A DNA stretch of 64,000 bases, from the NCBI GenBank assembly GCA_020635995.1, contig JACJYS010000004.1:238452-302451 (forward strand), in the 5' to 3' direction. The position numbers were made by a program, and so were the translations under genes. The notes under the pieces were generated by a model that saw nothing but the letters and a program-made list of their open reading frames with translations, searched no databases and was not told the DNA's origin. This document shows, piece after piece, positions 8,319-17,175 of the stretch (positions are counted from its first letter, which is position 1; each line of letters starts with the position of its first letter). This DNA is from Chitinophagales bacterium (GTDB lineage Bacteria > Bacteroidota > Bacteroidia > Chitinophagales > UBA8649).

Positions 8319-9032
8319 TTATTTAGGTTTTTTTACAAAACTTACAGTTTTAGTTTGGTTGCTTTTATTTATCAATTTTAAAAAATAAACACCATTAGGC
8401 AAATAGCTTACATCCACATATTGTGTAGGTTTTGTTCTTAAAATTTCTGTACCCGTAGAGCTAATAATTACCAATTCATTATAATCAAAATCGGTAGATA
8501 TTTTTATACTTTGGCTTGCCGGGTTAGGCGAAACGGTTAAATAAGTATCGTCTTCCGTTATTTCATAAATGTTTGTGTTTTTATCTACATTAAATTTTGC
8601 TTCCGATAAGCCGGCACAAGTGCCACCCCAAGTGTCTAAAGCGGTTATTAATATATATCTTGCCTCTATTCCCGAAAGGTTTGGTCCATCTTCGCCTGTG
8701 TAGTTACTTGTTCCATTGGCTTCGCTTAGTTGAAATGTAGCAGCCTCTTGCCAAGTAATTCCGTCATTTGAATAATCAATTACTATATTTTTCATGCCGT
8801 TATTGGTTTGCCCACTTTGGTTAAAGTTCCAAAATGTGGTTTCTTTAAGTTGGTACATATAACCTAAATCGTACATTACCCAATGCGTGTTTCCTCTTGC
8901 TGTGTTTGGGTTTGTAGCTACATCGCACGAAAGCCAGCTATCCGTTATGTTTACCGAATGGGTGTCTTCATCGCAGTTTTGAGCAAAAACTACTGAAATA
9001 ATAAGGCTGAATATGATTAATATTTTTTTCAT
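8319..9032 (-). CDS. Secreted discoidin-like (F5/8 type C) protein with type A T9SS sorting domain
   Basis: The protein has 237 residues. A signal peptide ends near VVFAQ. Residues about 20-150 look like a galactose-binding/discoidin jelly roll: THWVMYDLGYMYQLKETTFWNF, IDYSNDGITWQEAATFQL and IEARYILITALDTWGG are the usual strands of this fold. From about residue 160, VSPNPASQSIKI, ISSTGTEIL and LPNGVYFLKL form a type A sorting domain. It is exported and likely surface-attached. It lies 12 bases after the DUF1501 gene, with which it is probably co-transcribed, and may act with that protein outside the cytoplasm. Confidence 0.85.
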   Translation of the reverse strand: MKKILIIFSLIISVVFAQNCDEDTHSVNITDSWLSCDVATNPNTARGNTHWVMYDLGYMYQLKETTFWNFNQSGQTNNGMKNIVIDYSNDGITWQEAATFQLSEANGTSNYTGEDGPNLSGIEARYILITALDTWGGTCAGLSEAKFNVDKNTNIYEITEDDTYLTVSPNPASQSIKISTDFDYNELVIISSTGTEILRTKPTQYVDVSYLPNGVYFLKLINKSNQTKTVSFVKKPK

Positions 9033-9044
9033 GTCATTTTAATT

Positions 9045-10463
9045 TTAACTCATAAAACCTATTGGCGGAACACCACTAAGCGGGTTGTAAAAATTGGTAA
9101 TATTGGGCAATACATAAGCTATATCTCCGGCACTTACGCCAAACCATTGTGCTAATTCGGCAAAATATTCGTCTGTAGATAAAGAAGGCAACATAATAGC
9201 TCCTCCTACATCATCATTGCTACCTATTATTAAAGAAGGATAGTTGCCATAAACAGCCCCACCGTTTACGCTTCCTCCCATTACTATAGCATTTCCTCCC
9301 CAGGCATGGTCTGTTCCATTTCCATTAGAGGTTAAGGTACGTGCAAAATCGGAGATGGTAAATAAAGTAACATCTCCATCTACACCTAATTCTACCAAAG
9401 CACTGTTTAACTCTCCAATAGCTTTGCTAACTACTCCCAGCATTTCCATTTGATTGTCTAATATTTCATCATGATGATCCCAGCCACCATAGTTTACAAA
9501 AAATGTTTGTTGGGTTACGCCTAAAGCATTTCTTACAGAAATAGTTTTAGCTATTAATTCCATATCTTGCGATAAACGTGAAGACGAAAAATTAGTACTT
9601 AAAGATGCAGCTCCGCTTAAAGCATTTTGAAACAGTACGTGATTATCTCTGGCATCTACAATTTTTTGAGCATAGGTTTTCTTATAAATATCTTGATATT
9701 GGTATTCCAACAAACTTTCAGCTCCTGTTAGCAAAGCTTGATTGAGCATAGGAGAGCCTCCAGCAAAAGTAACGCCTACGCTTCCTCCTGCTGATGACCT
9801 TATATTGTACTCGGCAGTAGAATTCCCTACTTGGAAAGTATTAGTGCCTGAAAGAGATATGCTCATAGATAAATTTGGGTTGCCACTTCCTGCCTGCAAA
9901 ATATCGGCTATTCTACCGCCCCAGCCTTTGTTTGTTCTGTATTGTGGTATTGAAGTTTGCCAGTGCTGTATTTGGTCGGAGTGAGAGAGTAAACCTAAAG
10001 GAAGCCTAACGCCACCGTTAATATATTGACTTTTTGTAGTAGGTTCTACAAGCGTACCCACATTAGATACAAAGGCTAATTTGCCATTGTTAAATAAGTT
10101 TTGTACTTCGGGCATTGCAGGATGTACGCCAAACTGTTTTCCATTGCTATCGGTAAAATTTAAAGGTAATAAATCGCCTTGAGCCAAGGCCAAATTAGAC
10201 CTTGTGGTGGCGTAATTGTTATAAAAACTGCCGTTTCTTGGCACCAGCATATTAAAACTGTCATTTCCTCCCGATAAAAGCAAACATATTAATGCTTTAT
10301 AGTTGCTTTTAGGTTTAGGAGTAGGACTCATAGCTGCTAAAGAGTTTATCATTCCTAAATTAAAAAATGTGTTTAATACGGTAGTTGTCCCAATAGCTGC
10401 ACAAGATGCCGTTCCTAAAAACTTTCTGCGGCTTATTCCTTTTTTATGTTGATTTTTTCCCAT
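9045..10463 (-). CDS. DUF1501 family protein with twin-arginine signal
   Basis: The protein has 472 residues. The N-terminus carries a Tat signal, SRRKFLGTASCAAIGTT (residues 11-27), so it is folded before export. The body shows the DUF1501 pattern of an alkaline-phosphatase-like fold: LLSGGNDSFNMLVP, SHSDQIQHWQTS, GWGGRIADIL, NYGGWDHHDEI, TISDFARTL and DHAWGGNAIVMGG. The paired DUF1800 gene ends five bases upstream, the usual partnership for these two families in Bacteroidota and planctomycetes. The substrate is unknown. Metal-binding Asp/His residues are intact, so hydrolase activity is plausible by family but not shown. Confidence 0.9.
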   Translation of the reverse strand: MGKNQHKKGISRRKFLGTASCAAIGTTTVLNTFFNLGMINSLAAMSPTPKPKSNYKALICLLLSGGNDSFNMLVPRNGSFYNNYATTRSNLALAQGDLLPLNFTDSNGKQFGVHPAMPEVQNLFNNGKLAFVSNVGTLVEPTTKSQYINGGVRLPLGLLSHSDQIQHWQTSIPQYRTNKGWGGRIADILQAGSGNPNLSMSISLSGTNTFQVGNSTAEYNIRSSAGGSVGVTFAGGSPMLNQALLTGAESLLEYQYQDIYKKTYAQKIVDARDNHVLFQNALSGAASLSTNFSSSRLSQDMELIAKTISVRNALGVTQQTFFVNYGGWDHHDEILDNQMEMLGVVSKAIGELNSALVELGVDGDVTLFTISDFARTLTSNGNGTDHAWGGNAIVMGGSVNGGAVYGNYPSLIIGSNDDVGGAIMLPSLSTDEYFAELAQWFGVSAGDIAYVLPNITNFYNPLSGVPPIGFMS

Positions 10464-10468
10464 TGTTG

Positions 10469-12331
10469 CTATTTTAAAATGTTATAATCTGGTGAAATAA
10501 ATGCTAAAAATAAAGCAGCTTTAACTTTCTCATCAGGATTGTTAACTGAGTTAACGGCTTGTACAATACTTGCTTTTGTATCGTCAGAAAAAAGTCCTCC
10601 TGTTAAAATTAAATCTATTCTATCTACTAATTCTTCGGCATTGCTGGCTATAGCTAATTCATCTGCTAAATCTAAATAAAAATAATCGGCAGGATCTAAG
10701 GTATTAATATCATAGCTTGGTCTTCCTATTATATTATCATCTGCATGTGTAGATATTTCGCCATAAAAACTATTAACAAACCAAACATAAGCTAAATTTA
10801 TATAATTAATAGACGTGGCGGAAGTGTGTATTTGAAATTCGGGAGCTACTAAATCAGCATCGGAAATAGGCCCGTTAGGACTGAAACTTGGTAAATAAAA
10901 ATTAAAGACACTTGGAGAAGTTAAAACGCCTTGGCTTACCGCTTCGTCAAATAAATATCCCCAGTTCCACATTTTCCCCGATTGATTATAAACATTAAAG
11001 GCTCTTAATGCCTGTGTGTATTTTAATAATGGCTCTCTTAATTTACCTCCATAAGCATCATTTATCCAAGAGCAGTCTATAGCTTCTTCATCTGTTATAA
11101 TGGCTTTAATAACAGCTTTCATATCTCCGCGTTCTCCCTGCCCATTATCGTTAAAAACAGCTGCAACTCTGGCTATATAAGCCGGTGTAGGGTTAGATTT
11201 TACTAATCTTTGTATGAGTTGTTTGCCTATAAAAGGCCCTACATTAGGGTGATTAAATAAGTTATCTACGGCTGCATTTATATCTTGCATAGTGCTTTGT
11301 CCGGCAGGAACTACTGTGCCGTTTAACAAATATTTGGCACCTGGCTCGTGCCACGCTTCAAATGCTTTCATGGGTTTCCACATGGTAACTGTAGAAGGCA
11401 CATCATTAAAAGCTATACCCCAAGTAACGGGATAACCGCTATAATCTTGCCACGGCCAGTAGTAATTTTGTGGTCCCAAGCCCGTAAATATTTTGGCAAA
11501 CTCTTTTATATCGTTATTATTATAAGTAGGAATAGCATTTCCGGCACTATCTAATTGATGAGAGCCGTCTATATTTAATTCGTATAAACCAATAGTAAAA
11601 AGCTGCATTACTTCTCGGGCATAATTTTCATCGGGATGAATATTATTAGCAGGGTCTGATTTAGGATTATTGATATGAGTAAGATAAAATCCCATAGCAG
11701 GATGCATAGTTACATCAAACAATAAATCTCTATAATTGCCTAAAGCATTATTGTATAAAACATCATAAAAATTTGCCAACCCCGGGCCACTGGCTTGCAG
11801 TTCAGATTTTTCTGATACTACAAATATTTGACTTAATGCTTGGGCTGTTCTTTGTCTAATATGGTCGTCTGCTTTTAATATGTTATTCCACCATGCCATT
11901 TTCCAATAAAACCAAGCCGGGATAACTAAATTGGTAGGATCTTCTACGGCTGCTTGTCCAAATTTATTGATATACTGAGCACTAAAATTTTCCCATATAG
12001 CCCAAGTGGTATCGGTAAAGCTAACTTGTGGCGGTCTATTTACTTGAATATCTACCCAAGTACTTATTCCTGTGTCGCTAACCAATTTAATGGTTTCGTA
12101 ATCTACGCCTAAGGATGCATAATTTAAAAATCTTGCCGCACCATTAACACCTACATCTAATCCATTGCCATTGATAGTACTATTATCATCTGTGCTAAAA
12201 CTGGAAGAGCTGGAAGTAACGGTAACACCTTGTGTATGCCCAGCCCCAACGTAATCGTCATAAATTTGAGCATGGATAAAAAGGGTAGCCGTAATAAAAA
12301 ACGAGGAGAGTAATACTTGTTTCATAAGCAT
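10469..12331 (-). CDS. DUF1800 family exported protein
   Basis: The protein has 620 residues with a signal peptide ending ...LFIHAQ. The DUF1800 body is recognisable from RRTAQALSQIFVVS, ANFYDVLYNNALGNYRDLL, VTMHPAMGFYLTH, NYAREVMQLFTIGLYELN and FIGKQLIQRLVKSNPTPAYIARVA, followed by a C-terminal helical part with FLAFISPDYNIL. It is the first gene of a tight leftward group (DUF1800, DUF1501, discoidin-T9SS, helical protein). The families always travel together but their biochemical role is not established. An approximately 45-residue serine/threonine-rich linker follows the signal peptide. A -7 box lies 20 bases upstream. Confidence 0.9.
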   Translation of the reverse strand: MLMKQVLLSSFFITATLFIHAQIYDDYVGAGHTQGVTVTSSSSSFSTDDNSTINGNGLDVGVNGAARFLNYASLGVDYETIKLVSDTGISTWVDIQVNRPPQVSFTDTTWAIWENFSAQYINKFGQAAVEDPTNLVIPAWFYWKMAWWNNILKADDHIRQRTAQALSQIFVVSEKSELQASGPGLANFYDVLYNNALGNYRDLLFDVTMHPAMGFYLTHINNPKSDPANNIHPDENYAREVMQLFTIGLYELNIDGSHQLDSAGNAIPTYNNNDIKEFAKIFTGLGPQNYYWPWQDYSGYPVTWGIAFNDVPSTVTMWKPMKAFEAWHEPGAKYLLNGTVVPAGQSTMQDINAAVDNLFNHPNVGPFIGKQLIQRLVKSNPTPAYIARVAAVFNDNGQGERGDMKAVIKAIITDEEAIDCSWINDAYGGKLREPLLKYTQALRAFNVYNQSGKMWNWGYLFDEAVSQGVLTSPSVFNFYLPSFSPNGPISDADLVAPEFQIHTSATSINYINLAYVWFVNSFYGEISTHADDNIIGRPSYDINTLDPADYFYLDLADELAIASNAEELVDRIDLILTGGLFSDDTKASIVQAVNSVNNPDEKVKAALFLAFISPDYNILK

Positions 12332-12350
12332 AAACTTGGTTTGTAGGTAT

Positions 12351-12358
12351 CAAATTTA
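12351..12358 (-). promoter_or_regulatory. -7 box of the DUF1800-DUF1501 operon
   Basis: Reads TAAATTTG on the minus strand, 20 bases before the start codon at 12331. The match is to TAnnTTTG only. Confidence 0.45.
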
Positions 12359-12440
12359 ATAAAATAAATTATGACTGTTCTATAAAAATACATTATTTAT
12401 TCAAAAATAATTACAACACTAAAAAAATAGTCAAAAATCA

Positions 12441-12478
12441 AATAAGAAAAGGGAGCAAAATTGCTCCCTTTTCTTATT
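12441..12478 (-). terminator. Strong hairpin terminator after groEL
   Basis: An 18-base perfect inverted repeat: AATAAGAAAAGGGAGCAA (12441-12458) and its complement at 12461-12478, with a two-base centre. It lies about 60 bases past the groEL stop in the direction of groEL transcription. The U-rich tract formed by the arm itself supports intrinsic termination. Confidence 0.85.
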
Positions 12479-12540
12479 ATTTATAGATAAAGTCTATTTT
12501 CTGACCATCTACTAATCTATCTGCCTAAACAGTCTATGTA

Positions 12541-14178
12541 TTACATCATGCCCGGCATACCACCACCCATACCACCCGGCATAGCCGGAGCAGGATTTTC
12601 TTCAGGAATATCTGTAACTACACACTCTGTAGTTAATAACATACTTGCCACAGATGCTGCATTTTCTAAAGCTACACGGGTTACTTTTGTAGGGTCAATT
12701 ATTCCTGCTTTTTTTAAGTTTTCATACTTATCTTCACGAGCATTGTAACCAAAGTCCTTTTTGCCTTCCATTACTTTATTTACCACTACGCTACCTTCTA
12801 CACCGCAGTTTTGAGCTATAGTACGCAATGGCTCTTGAATAGCCTGACCTATAATTTTTATTCCTACATTTTGATCTTCATTATCTCCTTTTAGTTTTTC
12901 TAAACTTTCTAAGGCTCTAATGTATGCTACACCTCCACCAGGCACTATTCCTTCTTCTACAGCGGCTCTTGTAGCGTGCAATGCATCGTCAACTCTGTCT
13001 TTCTTTTCTTTCATTTCTATTTCGCTAGGTGCACCTACATAAAGTACAGCTACCCCACCAGCTAATTTAGCTAAACGCTCTTGCAGTTTTTCTCTATCGT
13101 AATCAGAAGTTGTAGTTTCTATTTGCGATTTTATTTGTCCTACTCTCGCTTTAATGTTATCTTTTTTACCGGCACCGTTAACTATGGTAGTATTGTCTTT
13201 ATCTATTGTTACATTTGCACAAGTACCAAGGTCTGTAACATCTACATCTTCTAAAGTTCTTCCTGTTTCTTCAGAAATAACTGCACCGCCTGTTAATATT
13301 GCAATATCTTCTAACATTGCTTTTCTTCTATCACCAAAGCCCGGAGCTTTAACTGCTGCCACTTTTATAGTTCCTCTCAATTTATTTACTACTAAAGTAG
13401 TTAAAGCTTCGCCTTCTAAATCTTCAGCTATAATTAACAACGAACGACCTGCCTGAGCCACTTTTTCAAGTGTAGGCAATAAATCTTTCATTGTGGATAT
13501 TTTCTTATCGTAAATTAAGATGTAAGGGTTATCCATTTCTGTTTCCATTTTTTCAGTATCTGTAACAAAATATGGAGATAAATAACCTCTATCAAACTGC
13601 ATACCTTCTACAGTTTCTACGTAAGTTTCCGTTCCTTTAGCTTCTTCTACGGTTATAACGCCTTCATTGCCCACTTTAGCCATGGCTTCTGCTATTAATG
13701 TACCAATAGCTTCGTCATTATTAGCAGAAATTGTAGCAACTTGCTTAATCTTTTCGTTGTTGTTTCCTACTTGCTCGCTTTGTTTTCTAATGCTTTCTAC
13801 TACTGTTTCTACAGCTTTATCCATACCTCTTTTTATATCAATAGGATTAGCACCTGCCGCCAATGATTTTAAGCCCGGAGCAATAATTGCTTGAGCTAAA
13901 ACAGTAGCTGTGGTAGTTCCGTCTCCTGCTAAATCATTAGTTTTAGAGGCTACTTCTTTTACCATTTGAGCACCCATATTTTCTATTGGGTCTTCTAATT
14001 CTATTTCTTTAGCTACAGAAACACCATCTTTAGTTATAGCTGGCGAACCAAATTTTTTGTCTATTACTACGTTTCTTCCTTTTGGTCCTAAGGTTACTTT
14101 TACAGCGTTAGCCAATTGGTCAACACCGCTTTTTAAGCCATTTCTAGCTTGTGTATTAAATGTTATACTTTTTGCCAT
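12541..14178 (-). CDS. groEL: Chaperonin GroEL (Hsp60)
   Basis: This is the large subunit of the cytoplasmic folding chamber, working with GroES in ATP-driven rounds. The length (545 residues) and sequence are canonical: VTLGPKGRNVVIDK, DGVSVAKEIELEDP, GDGTTTATVLAQAI (ATP-binding loop), RAAVEEGIVPGGGVAYIRA, and the terminal GGMGGGMPGMM repeat tail. groES is immediately upstream with a 42-base gap, forming the usual two-gene operon. No CIRCE element is seen upstream of groES. Nothing unusual in the coding sequence. Confidence 0.99.
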   Translation of the reverse strand: MAKSITFNTQARNGLKSGVDQLANAVKVTLGPKGRNVVIDKKFGSPAITKDGVSVAKEIELEDPIENMGAQMVKEVASKTNDLAGDGTTTATVLAQAIIAPGLKSLAAGANPIDIKRGMDKAVETVVESIRKQSEQVGNNNEKIKQVATISANNDEAIGTLIAEAMAKVGNEGVITVEEAKGTETYVETVEGMQFDRGYLSPYFVTDTEKMETEMDNPYILIYDKKISTMKDLLPTLEKVAQAGRSLLIIAEDLEGEALTTLVVNKLRGTIKVAAVKAPGFGDRRKAMLEDIAILTGGAVISEETGRTLEDVDVTDLGTCANVTIDKDNTTIVNGAGKKDNIKARVGQIKSQIETTTSDYDREKLQERLAKLAGGVAVLYVGAPSEIEMKEKKDRVDDALHATRAAVEEGIVPGGGVAYIRALESLEKLKGDNEDQNVGIKIIGQAIQEPLRTIAQNCGVEGSVVVNKVMEGKKDFGYNAREDKYENLKKAGIIDPTKVTRVALENAASVASMLLTTECVVTDIPEENPAPAMPGGMGGGMPGMM

Positions 14179-14220
14179 TTTTTATGTTTATTTTGAGTTT
14201 GTTAAAATGTGAATCTTAAA

Positions 14221-14511
14221 TTATACTATTGCTAAAATATCAGATTCTCTCATTATTAAATAATCTTTCCCTTCTACAGAAATTTCAGTACCAGAATATT
14301 TTCCGTATAAAACTATATCGCCAGTTTTAACTTTTGGTTTCATCATTTTTTCGTCTTCTTCACTTACTGAAACTACTTTTCCTTTTTGTGGTTTTTCTTT
14401 TGCAGAATCCGGAATAATAATTCCGCTGGCTGTTTTTGCCTCTGCGGCTACAGGCTCTACCACTACTCTATTGTTAGTACCTGCTATAGGTTGAATTTTT
14501 AGTTTGCTCAT
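14221..14511 (-). CDS. groES: Co-chaperonin GroES (Hsp10)
   Basis: This is the lid of the GroEL chamber. I chose the internal ATG at 14511, giving 96 residues starting MSKLKIQPIAGTNNRVVVEP; the 12 extra residues offered by an upstream ATG are AT-rich and unlike the family. The mobile loop AAEAKTASGIIIPDSAKEKPQKG and the roof/base strands MKPKVKTGDIVLYGKYSGTEI and YLIMRESDILAIV are intact. It is the first gene of the groES-groEL operon. A nine-base inverted repeat overlaps the start codon region (separate entry). Confidence 0.97.
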   Translation of the reverse strand: MSKLKIQPIAGTNNRVVVEPVAAEAKTASGIIIPDSAKEKPQKGKVVSVSEEDEKMMKPKVKTGDIVLYGKYSGTEISVEGKDYLIMRESDILAIV

Positions 14512-14550
14512 ATTGTATAATTTTATTTTTTTGTTTTTATAATACAATAT
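14510..14550 (-). promoter_or_regulatory. Inverted repeat spanning the groES leader and start codon
   Basis: On the minus strand ATATTGTAT (14550-14542) and ATACAATAT (14518-14510) face each other across about 23 AT-rich bases. The second arm runs into the groES ATG. It could be an operator or an RNA hairpin that covers the start codon. AT-rich sequence can form such repeats by chance, and I have no family match. Confidence 0.3.
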
Positions 14551-14792
14551 GGCTTAGTCAAGTTTTATGCCATTACTTTTTAATGAAAGTTTGTCAGTTT
14601 TAAATAAAGAAATGGCAGTTTAACTCTAATAATTGATGAAAAGATGACACAATTTTAGACGATTAGATGGATAGACATTTAGAAAGTTAGATTTTTCTAA
14701 ATTAACAATTGGAGTTTTACACACTTTTTTTGGATAGTATCCTTTTGAAACAAAAAAACCTAACAGATTAACATATTGATTTTTAAAAAAAA
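14551..14792. other. Non-coding gap between groES and DUF1761 gene
   Basis: AT-rich sequence with no reading frame of coding character and no RNA gene that I recognise. The groES promoter must lie in its left part on the minus strand. The right edge meets the terminator of the DUF1761 gene. Confidence 0.5.
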
Positions 14793-14820
14793 AATCGCTA
14801 AAATTTAGATTTTAGCGATT
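14793..14820 (-). terminator. Hairpin terminator after DUF1761 gene
   Basis: AATCGCTAAAA (14793-14803) pairs perfectly with TTTTAGCGATT (14810-14820) around a six-base loop. On the minus strand it is followed by a run of T (A-run at 14783-14792 on the plus strand). It starts six bases beyond the stop codon. Confidence 0.88.
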
Positions 14821-14826
14821 ATAATT

Positions 14827-15336
14827 TTAAACCCACGCACAAACAATTCCGCCCATAATCATTAGGCAAACTGTCCAATACCCGGCATTTACAGCAATGT
14901 ATTTCCAGCCTTTTCTTTCAAATAAAGCATTTGTACCTAATATGGGTAACATAAAAAATATACTGGCTAAAAAACCATGCAAAGCTCCATGCTTAAACGT
15001 ACGGAAATTGTGTCCATATTTTGCCATCATATTAGCATAATCGGCTCCTACTTCTGTGTTTATATTTTCTATAGCTTCTACATTTGCCATATCCATTAAA
15101 GCTGAATAAATGTGCGTTTGATGTATAGTTATAAAATTCATGTAAAAAGCTAATAAAAGGCTCAAAATAAAGGAAATGCCAAAGATGATAGCCATATTGC
15201 CTCCTTTTAAATCGTCTTCTTTAAAATTATTGGCTTTCATCCATACTGTACCCAAAACTTTAGGATGATACCAAACAAAACCGAATACCATAGGTATTAA
15301 TGCGGCAACGAATACTGCTAAAAAATTGAAGTTCAT
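14827..15336 (-). CDS. DUF1761 family inner-membrane protein
   Basis: The 169-residue protein has four hydrophobic segments (near residues 5-22, 48-68, 117-137 and 147-168). The FGFVWYHPKVLGTVWMKANNF motif in the first loop is characteristic of DUF1761 in Bacteroidota. The loop between helices 2 and 3 is long and polar (MDMANVEAIENINTEVGADY). The function is unknown. It lies between secG and groES with terminators on both sides, so it is probably transcribed alone. Confidence 0.82.
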   Translation of the reverse strand: MNFNFLAVFVAALIPMVFGFVWYHPKVLGTVWMKANNFKEDDLKGGNMAIIFGISFILSLLLAFYMNFITIHQTHIYSALMDMANVEAIENINTEVGADYANMMAKYGHNFRTFKHGALHGFLASIFFMLPILGTNALFERKGWKYIAVNAGYWTVCLMIMGGIVCAWV

Positions 15337-15365
15337 AGTTAATTATTTTTTTGAAAGATACAAAA

Positions 15366-15396
15366 AAAGCTCTCAAAATTAACTTTTGAGAGCTTT
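15366..15396 (-). terminator. Hairpin terminator after secG
   Basis: AAAGCTCTCAAAA (15366-15378) pairs perfectly with TTTTGAGAGCTTT (15384-15396) around a five-base loop. On the minus strand it is followed by T-rich sequence. It ends the miaB-to-secG gene run. Confidence 0.88.
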
Positions 15397-15420
15397 ATAT
15401 TATTTTCTAAATGAGATATT

Positions 15421-15780
15421 CTATTCTGTAGGAAGTGCTTCAGTCCCTTCCGGCAAGGTTTCTATGCCTTGGTTAGGATTAAAGTTTGTAGGCATTTCTC
15501 CACTTTCAATAATTTTTTCTGCATTTGTAGCCGGTGTTTCGTCTATTTGAGTAGTTCCACTAATAAATATTACAGAAACTATGCAAAGTGCTACAATAGC
15601 TCCTGCTAAGTACCAAGTAACTTTTTCTACTAAACCTGTAGAGTTTTTAGCACCAAAAACTTGGTTGCTTACTCCACCTAAAGATTGTGTTAAGCCTCCA
15701 CCCTTTGGATTTTGCACTAAAATAACCATGCTTAATAAAACGCATAAAAGCAATATAAAGATTGATAAAACAATATACAT
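15421..15780 (-). CDS. secG: Preprotein translocase subunit SecG
   Basis: This is the small accessory subunit of the SecYEG inner-membrane channel. Its 119 residues have two hydrophobic helices (about 1-21 and 54-74) separated by the conserved LVQNPKGGGLTQSLGGVSNQVFGAKNS loop, the hallmark of SecG. The C-terminal approximately 40 residues are acidic and proline/threonine-rich, a common extension in Bacteroidota. Its ATG overlaps the stop of the upstream TPR gene by one base (TAATG), so the two are probably translationally coupled. Confidence 0.93.
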   Translation of the reverse strand: MYIVLSIFILLLCVLLSMVILVQNPKGGGLTQSLGGVSNQVFGAKNSTGLVEKVTWYLAGAIVALCIVSVIFISGTTQIDETPATNAEKIIESGEMPTNFNPNQGIETLPEGTEALPTE

Positions 15781-16673
15781 TATAGTTTATTTTTTAAATT
15801 TTTAATTCGGCTTGCAAATGTAGCACTTTTTTTCGGATATTTTATACTTAATTCTTTATAGACTTCTATTGCCTTTTCAAAATTTTCTTGATTTTCTAAA
15901 ATTTTAGCATAAGTTTCGCTTATTCCCAGTAGTTTGTGCTCTTTTTTTACAGCCCTTTGTTGCTGTTTTTTATTAATTTGCGCTACTAAAAAATCTTCTA
16001 ATTTATAAGAAGTCTTTTTGCTTTCTTGATAAATCATAGCTTCATGTGCCAATGTGGGGTCAATAGGCACTTGCTCTTTAATAGTTGTAGCTTGTTCTTT
16101 TTCTTCTTGTTTATGAGATGCTTTTTTAGTTTTTAGCCATTCAACAAAAGAAGTAGGAACTGTTTTTGGGAGTTCTGTTTCCTTTTTTTGTGTTTTTTTA
16201 GTGATGGATTTTTTAACTTTTGGTTTAGCTATTTTCTTAGTTTTTTCTTTCTTTTTAACTACATTTTCTTTGCTTATAGTAGAAATATCTTCTTTTTTAG
16301 AAACTTTTTTAGCCGTTTTATTTTCCACTATAATTTTATCACTCTCTATAACAGCCTCATTTTTAAGTTGTTCTGCTGAGTTTAAAATCTGTTCTGCTTC
16401 TTTATCTAAAATATCTTCATCTGTTTCTTGCTTAAAATAATTTTGATGCAACAAATCATACAATTTGGCTCTATCTTGAACTTTTAATGCCACATGAGGC
16501 AGTTCATCATTAAAAACATCTTGAGAACTATTGTTTTTTGAATTAATTGATTTTAATACGTATAAAGCTGTAAAACAAGGATATTCTTTTATTAATGTAT
16601 CAATTTCGTTAGCACTGAAATTGGGCAATATCCCTTTATTTATTTGAGTAATATGTTCTATTATTTGCTCCAA
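15780..16673 (-). CDS. Lysine-rich protein with C-terminal TPR unit
   Basis: The protein has 297 residues. An N-terminal helical part (about residues 1-115) is followed by a very basic, low-complexity middle part (about 115-185, KKxxKKIAKPKVKKS). A C-terminal TPR-like pair, LGISETYAKILENQENFEKAIEVYKELSIKYPKK, spans residues 248-284. This gene is regularly found between lptE and secG in Bacteroidota, but its function is not known. It starts two bases after the lptE stop and overlaps secG by one base, so it belongs to that operon. There is no signal peptide. Confidence 0.7.
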   Translation of the reverse strand: MEQIIEHITQINKGILPNFSANEIDTLIKEYPCFTALYVLKSINSKNNSSQDVFNDELPHVALKVQDRAKLYDLLHQNYFKQETDEDILDKEAEQILNSAEQLKNEAVIESDKIIVENKTAKKVSKKEDISTISKENVVKKKEKTKKIAKPKVKKSITKKTQKKETELPKTVPTSFVEWLKTKKASHKQEEKEQATTIKEQVPIDPTLAHEAMIYQESKKTSYKLEDFLVAQINKKQQQRAVKKEHKLLGISETYAKILENQENFEKAIEVYKELSIKYPKKSATFASRIKNLKNKL

Positions 16674-16674
16674 A

Positions 16675-17175
16675 CTACCAATTTACAAAAGCTTTATTAA
16701 AAATATCGTCTGCCAGTTGTTCACTTATTTCTCTAATGATGTTTTCTTCTACAGAAGATAAATCTTCATCTACGGGATAATCGGCAAAACGGCTGAAAGT
16801 TTGCGTTTCAAAACCACTTTCTTCTTCTACATTGTTAATGTAGGTAATAGAAACCTGCATTGTTATTCTACGCAAATCGGAAGTTAGAGTGCCCGTAGGT
16901 GCTTGAATAGAATAATTGTAAGATGAAATAAATCCGTCAAATTCAACATCGCCACCATTGTTTACAAAACTTAAACTGGTAGCATTCAGCATTTTTTCTT
17001 TTAAAGTGTTTGTGAAAATATCACTTGCTGTTGCCGGGCTGTTTCCACTTTTATCGCTTATATATTGTACAGATATGGTTCTTATATTAGGATTAATACT
17101 TGCTCCCGTAAAACTATATACTTTGCATGCAGAAAGTGTTACCACTATAAAACTAATTGCTACTAATATTCTCAT
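16675..17175 (-). CDS. lptE: LptE family outer-membrane lipoprotein
   Basis: The 166-residue lipoprotein of the LPS-assembly family fits into the LptD barrel and helps deliver LPS to the outer leaflet. The signal ends in the lipobox LSAC (Cys16). The mature part carries the family's core: SINPNIRTISVQYISDKSGNSPATASDIFTNTLKEKM, then VEFDGFISSYNYSIQAP, and a C-terminal RFADYPVDEDLSSVEENIIREISEQLADDIFNKAFVNW helix. The start overlaps the end of the sigma-54 activator gene by four bases, indicating coupling. Confidence 0.85.
   Translation of the reverse strand: MRILVAISFIVVTLSACKVYSFTGASINPNIRTISVQYISDKSGNSPATASDIFTNTLKEKMLNATSLSFVNNGGDVEFDGFISSYNYSIQAPTGTLTSDLRRITMQVSITYINNVEEESGFETQTFSRFADYPVDEDLSSVEENIIREISEQLADDIFNKAFVNW

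Noticed and set aside
14512..14547. Twelve-residue N-terminal extension of GroES
   Set aside because: The extension is AT-rich, unlike any GroES, and the family start MSKLKIQP is encoded at 14511.
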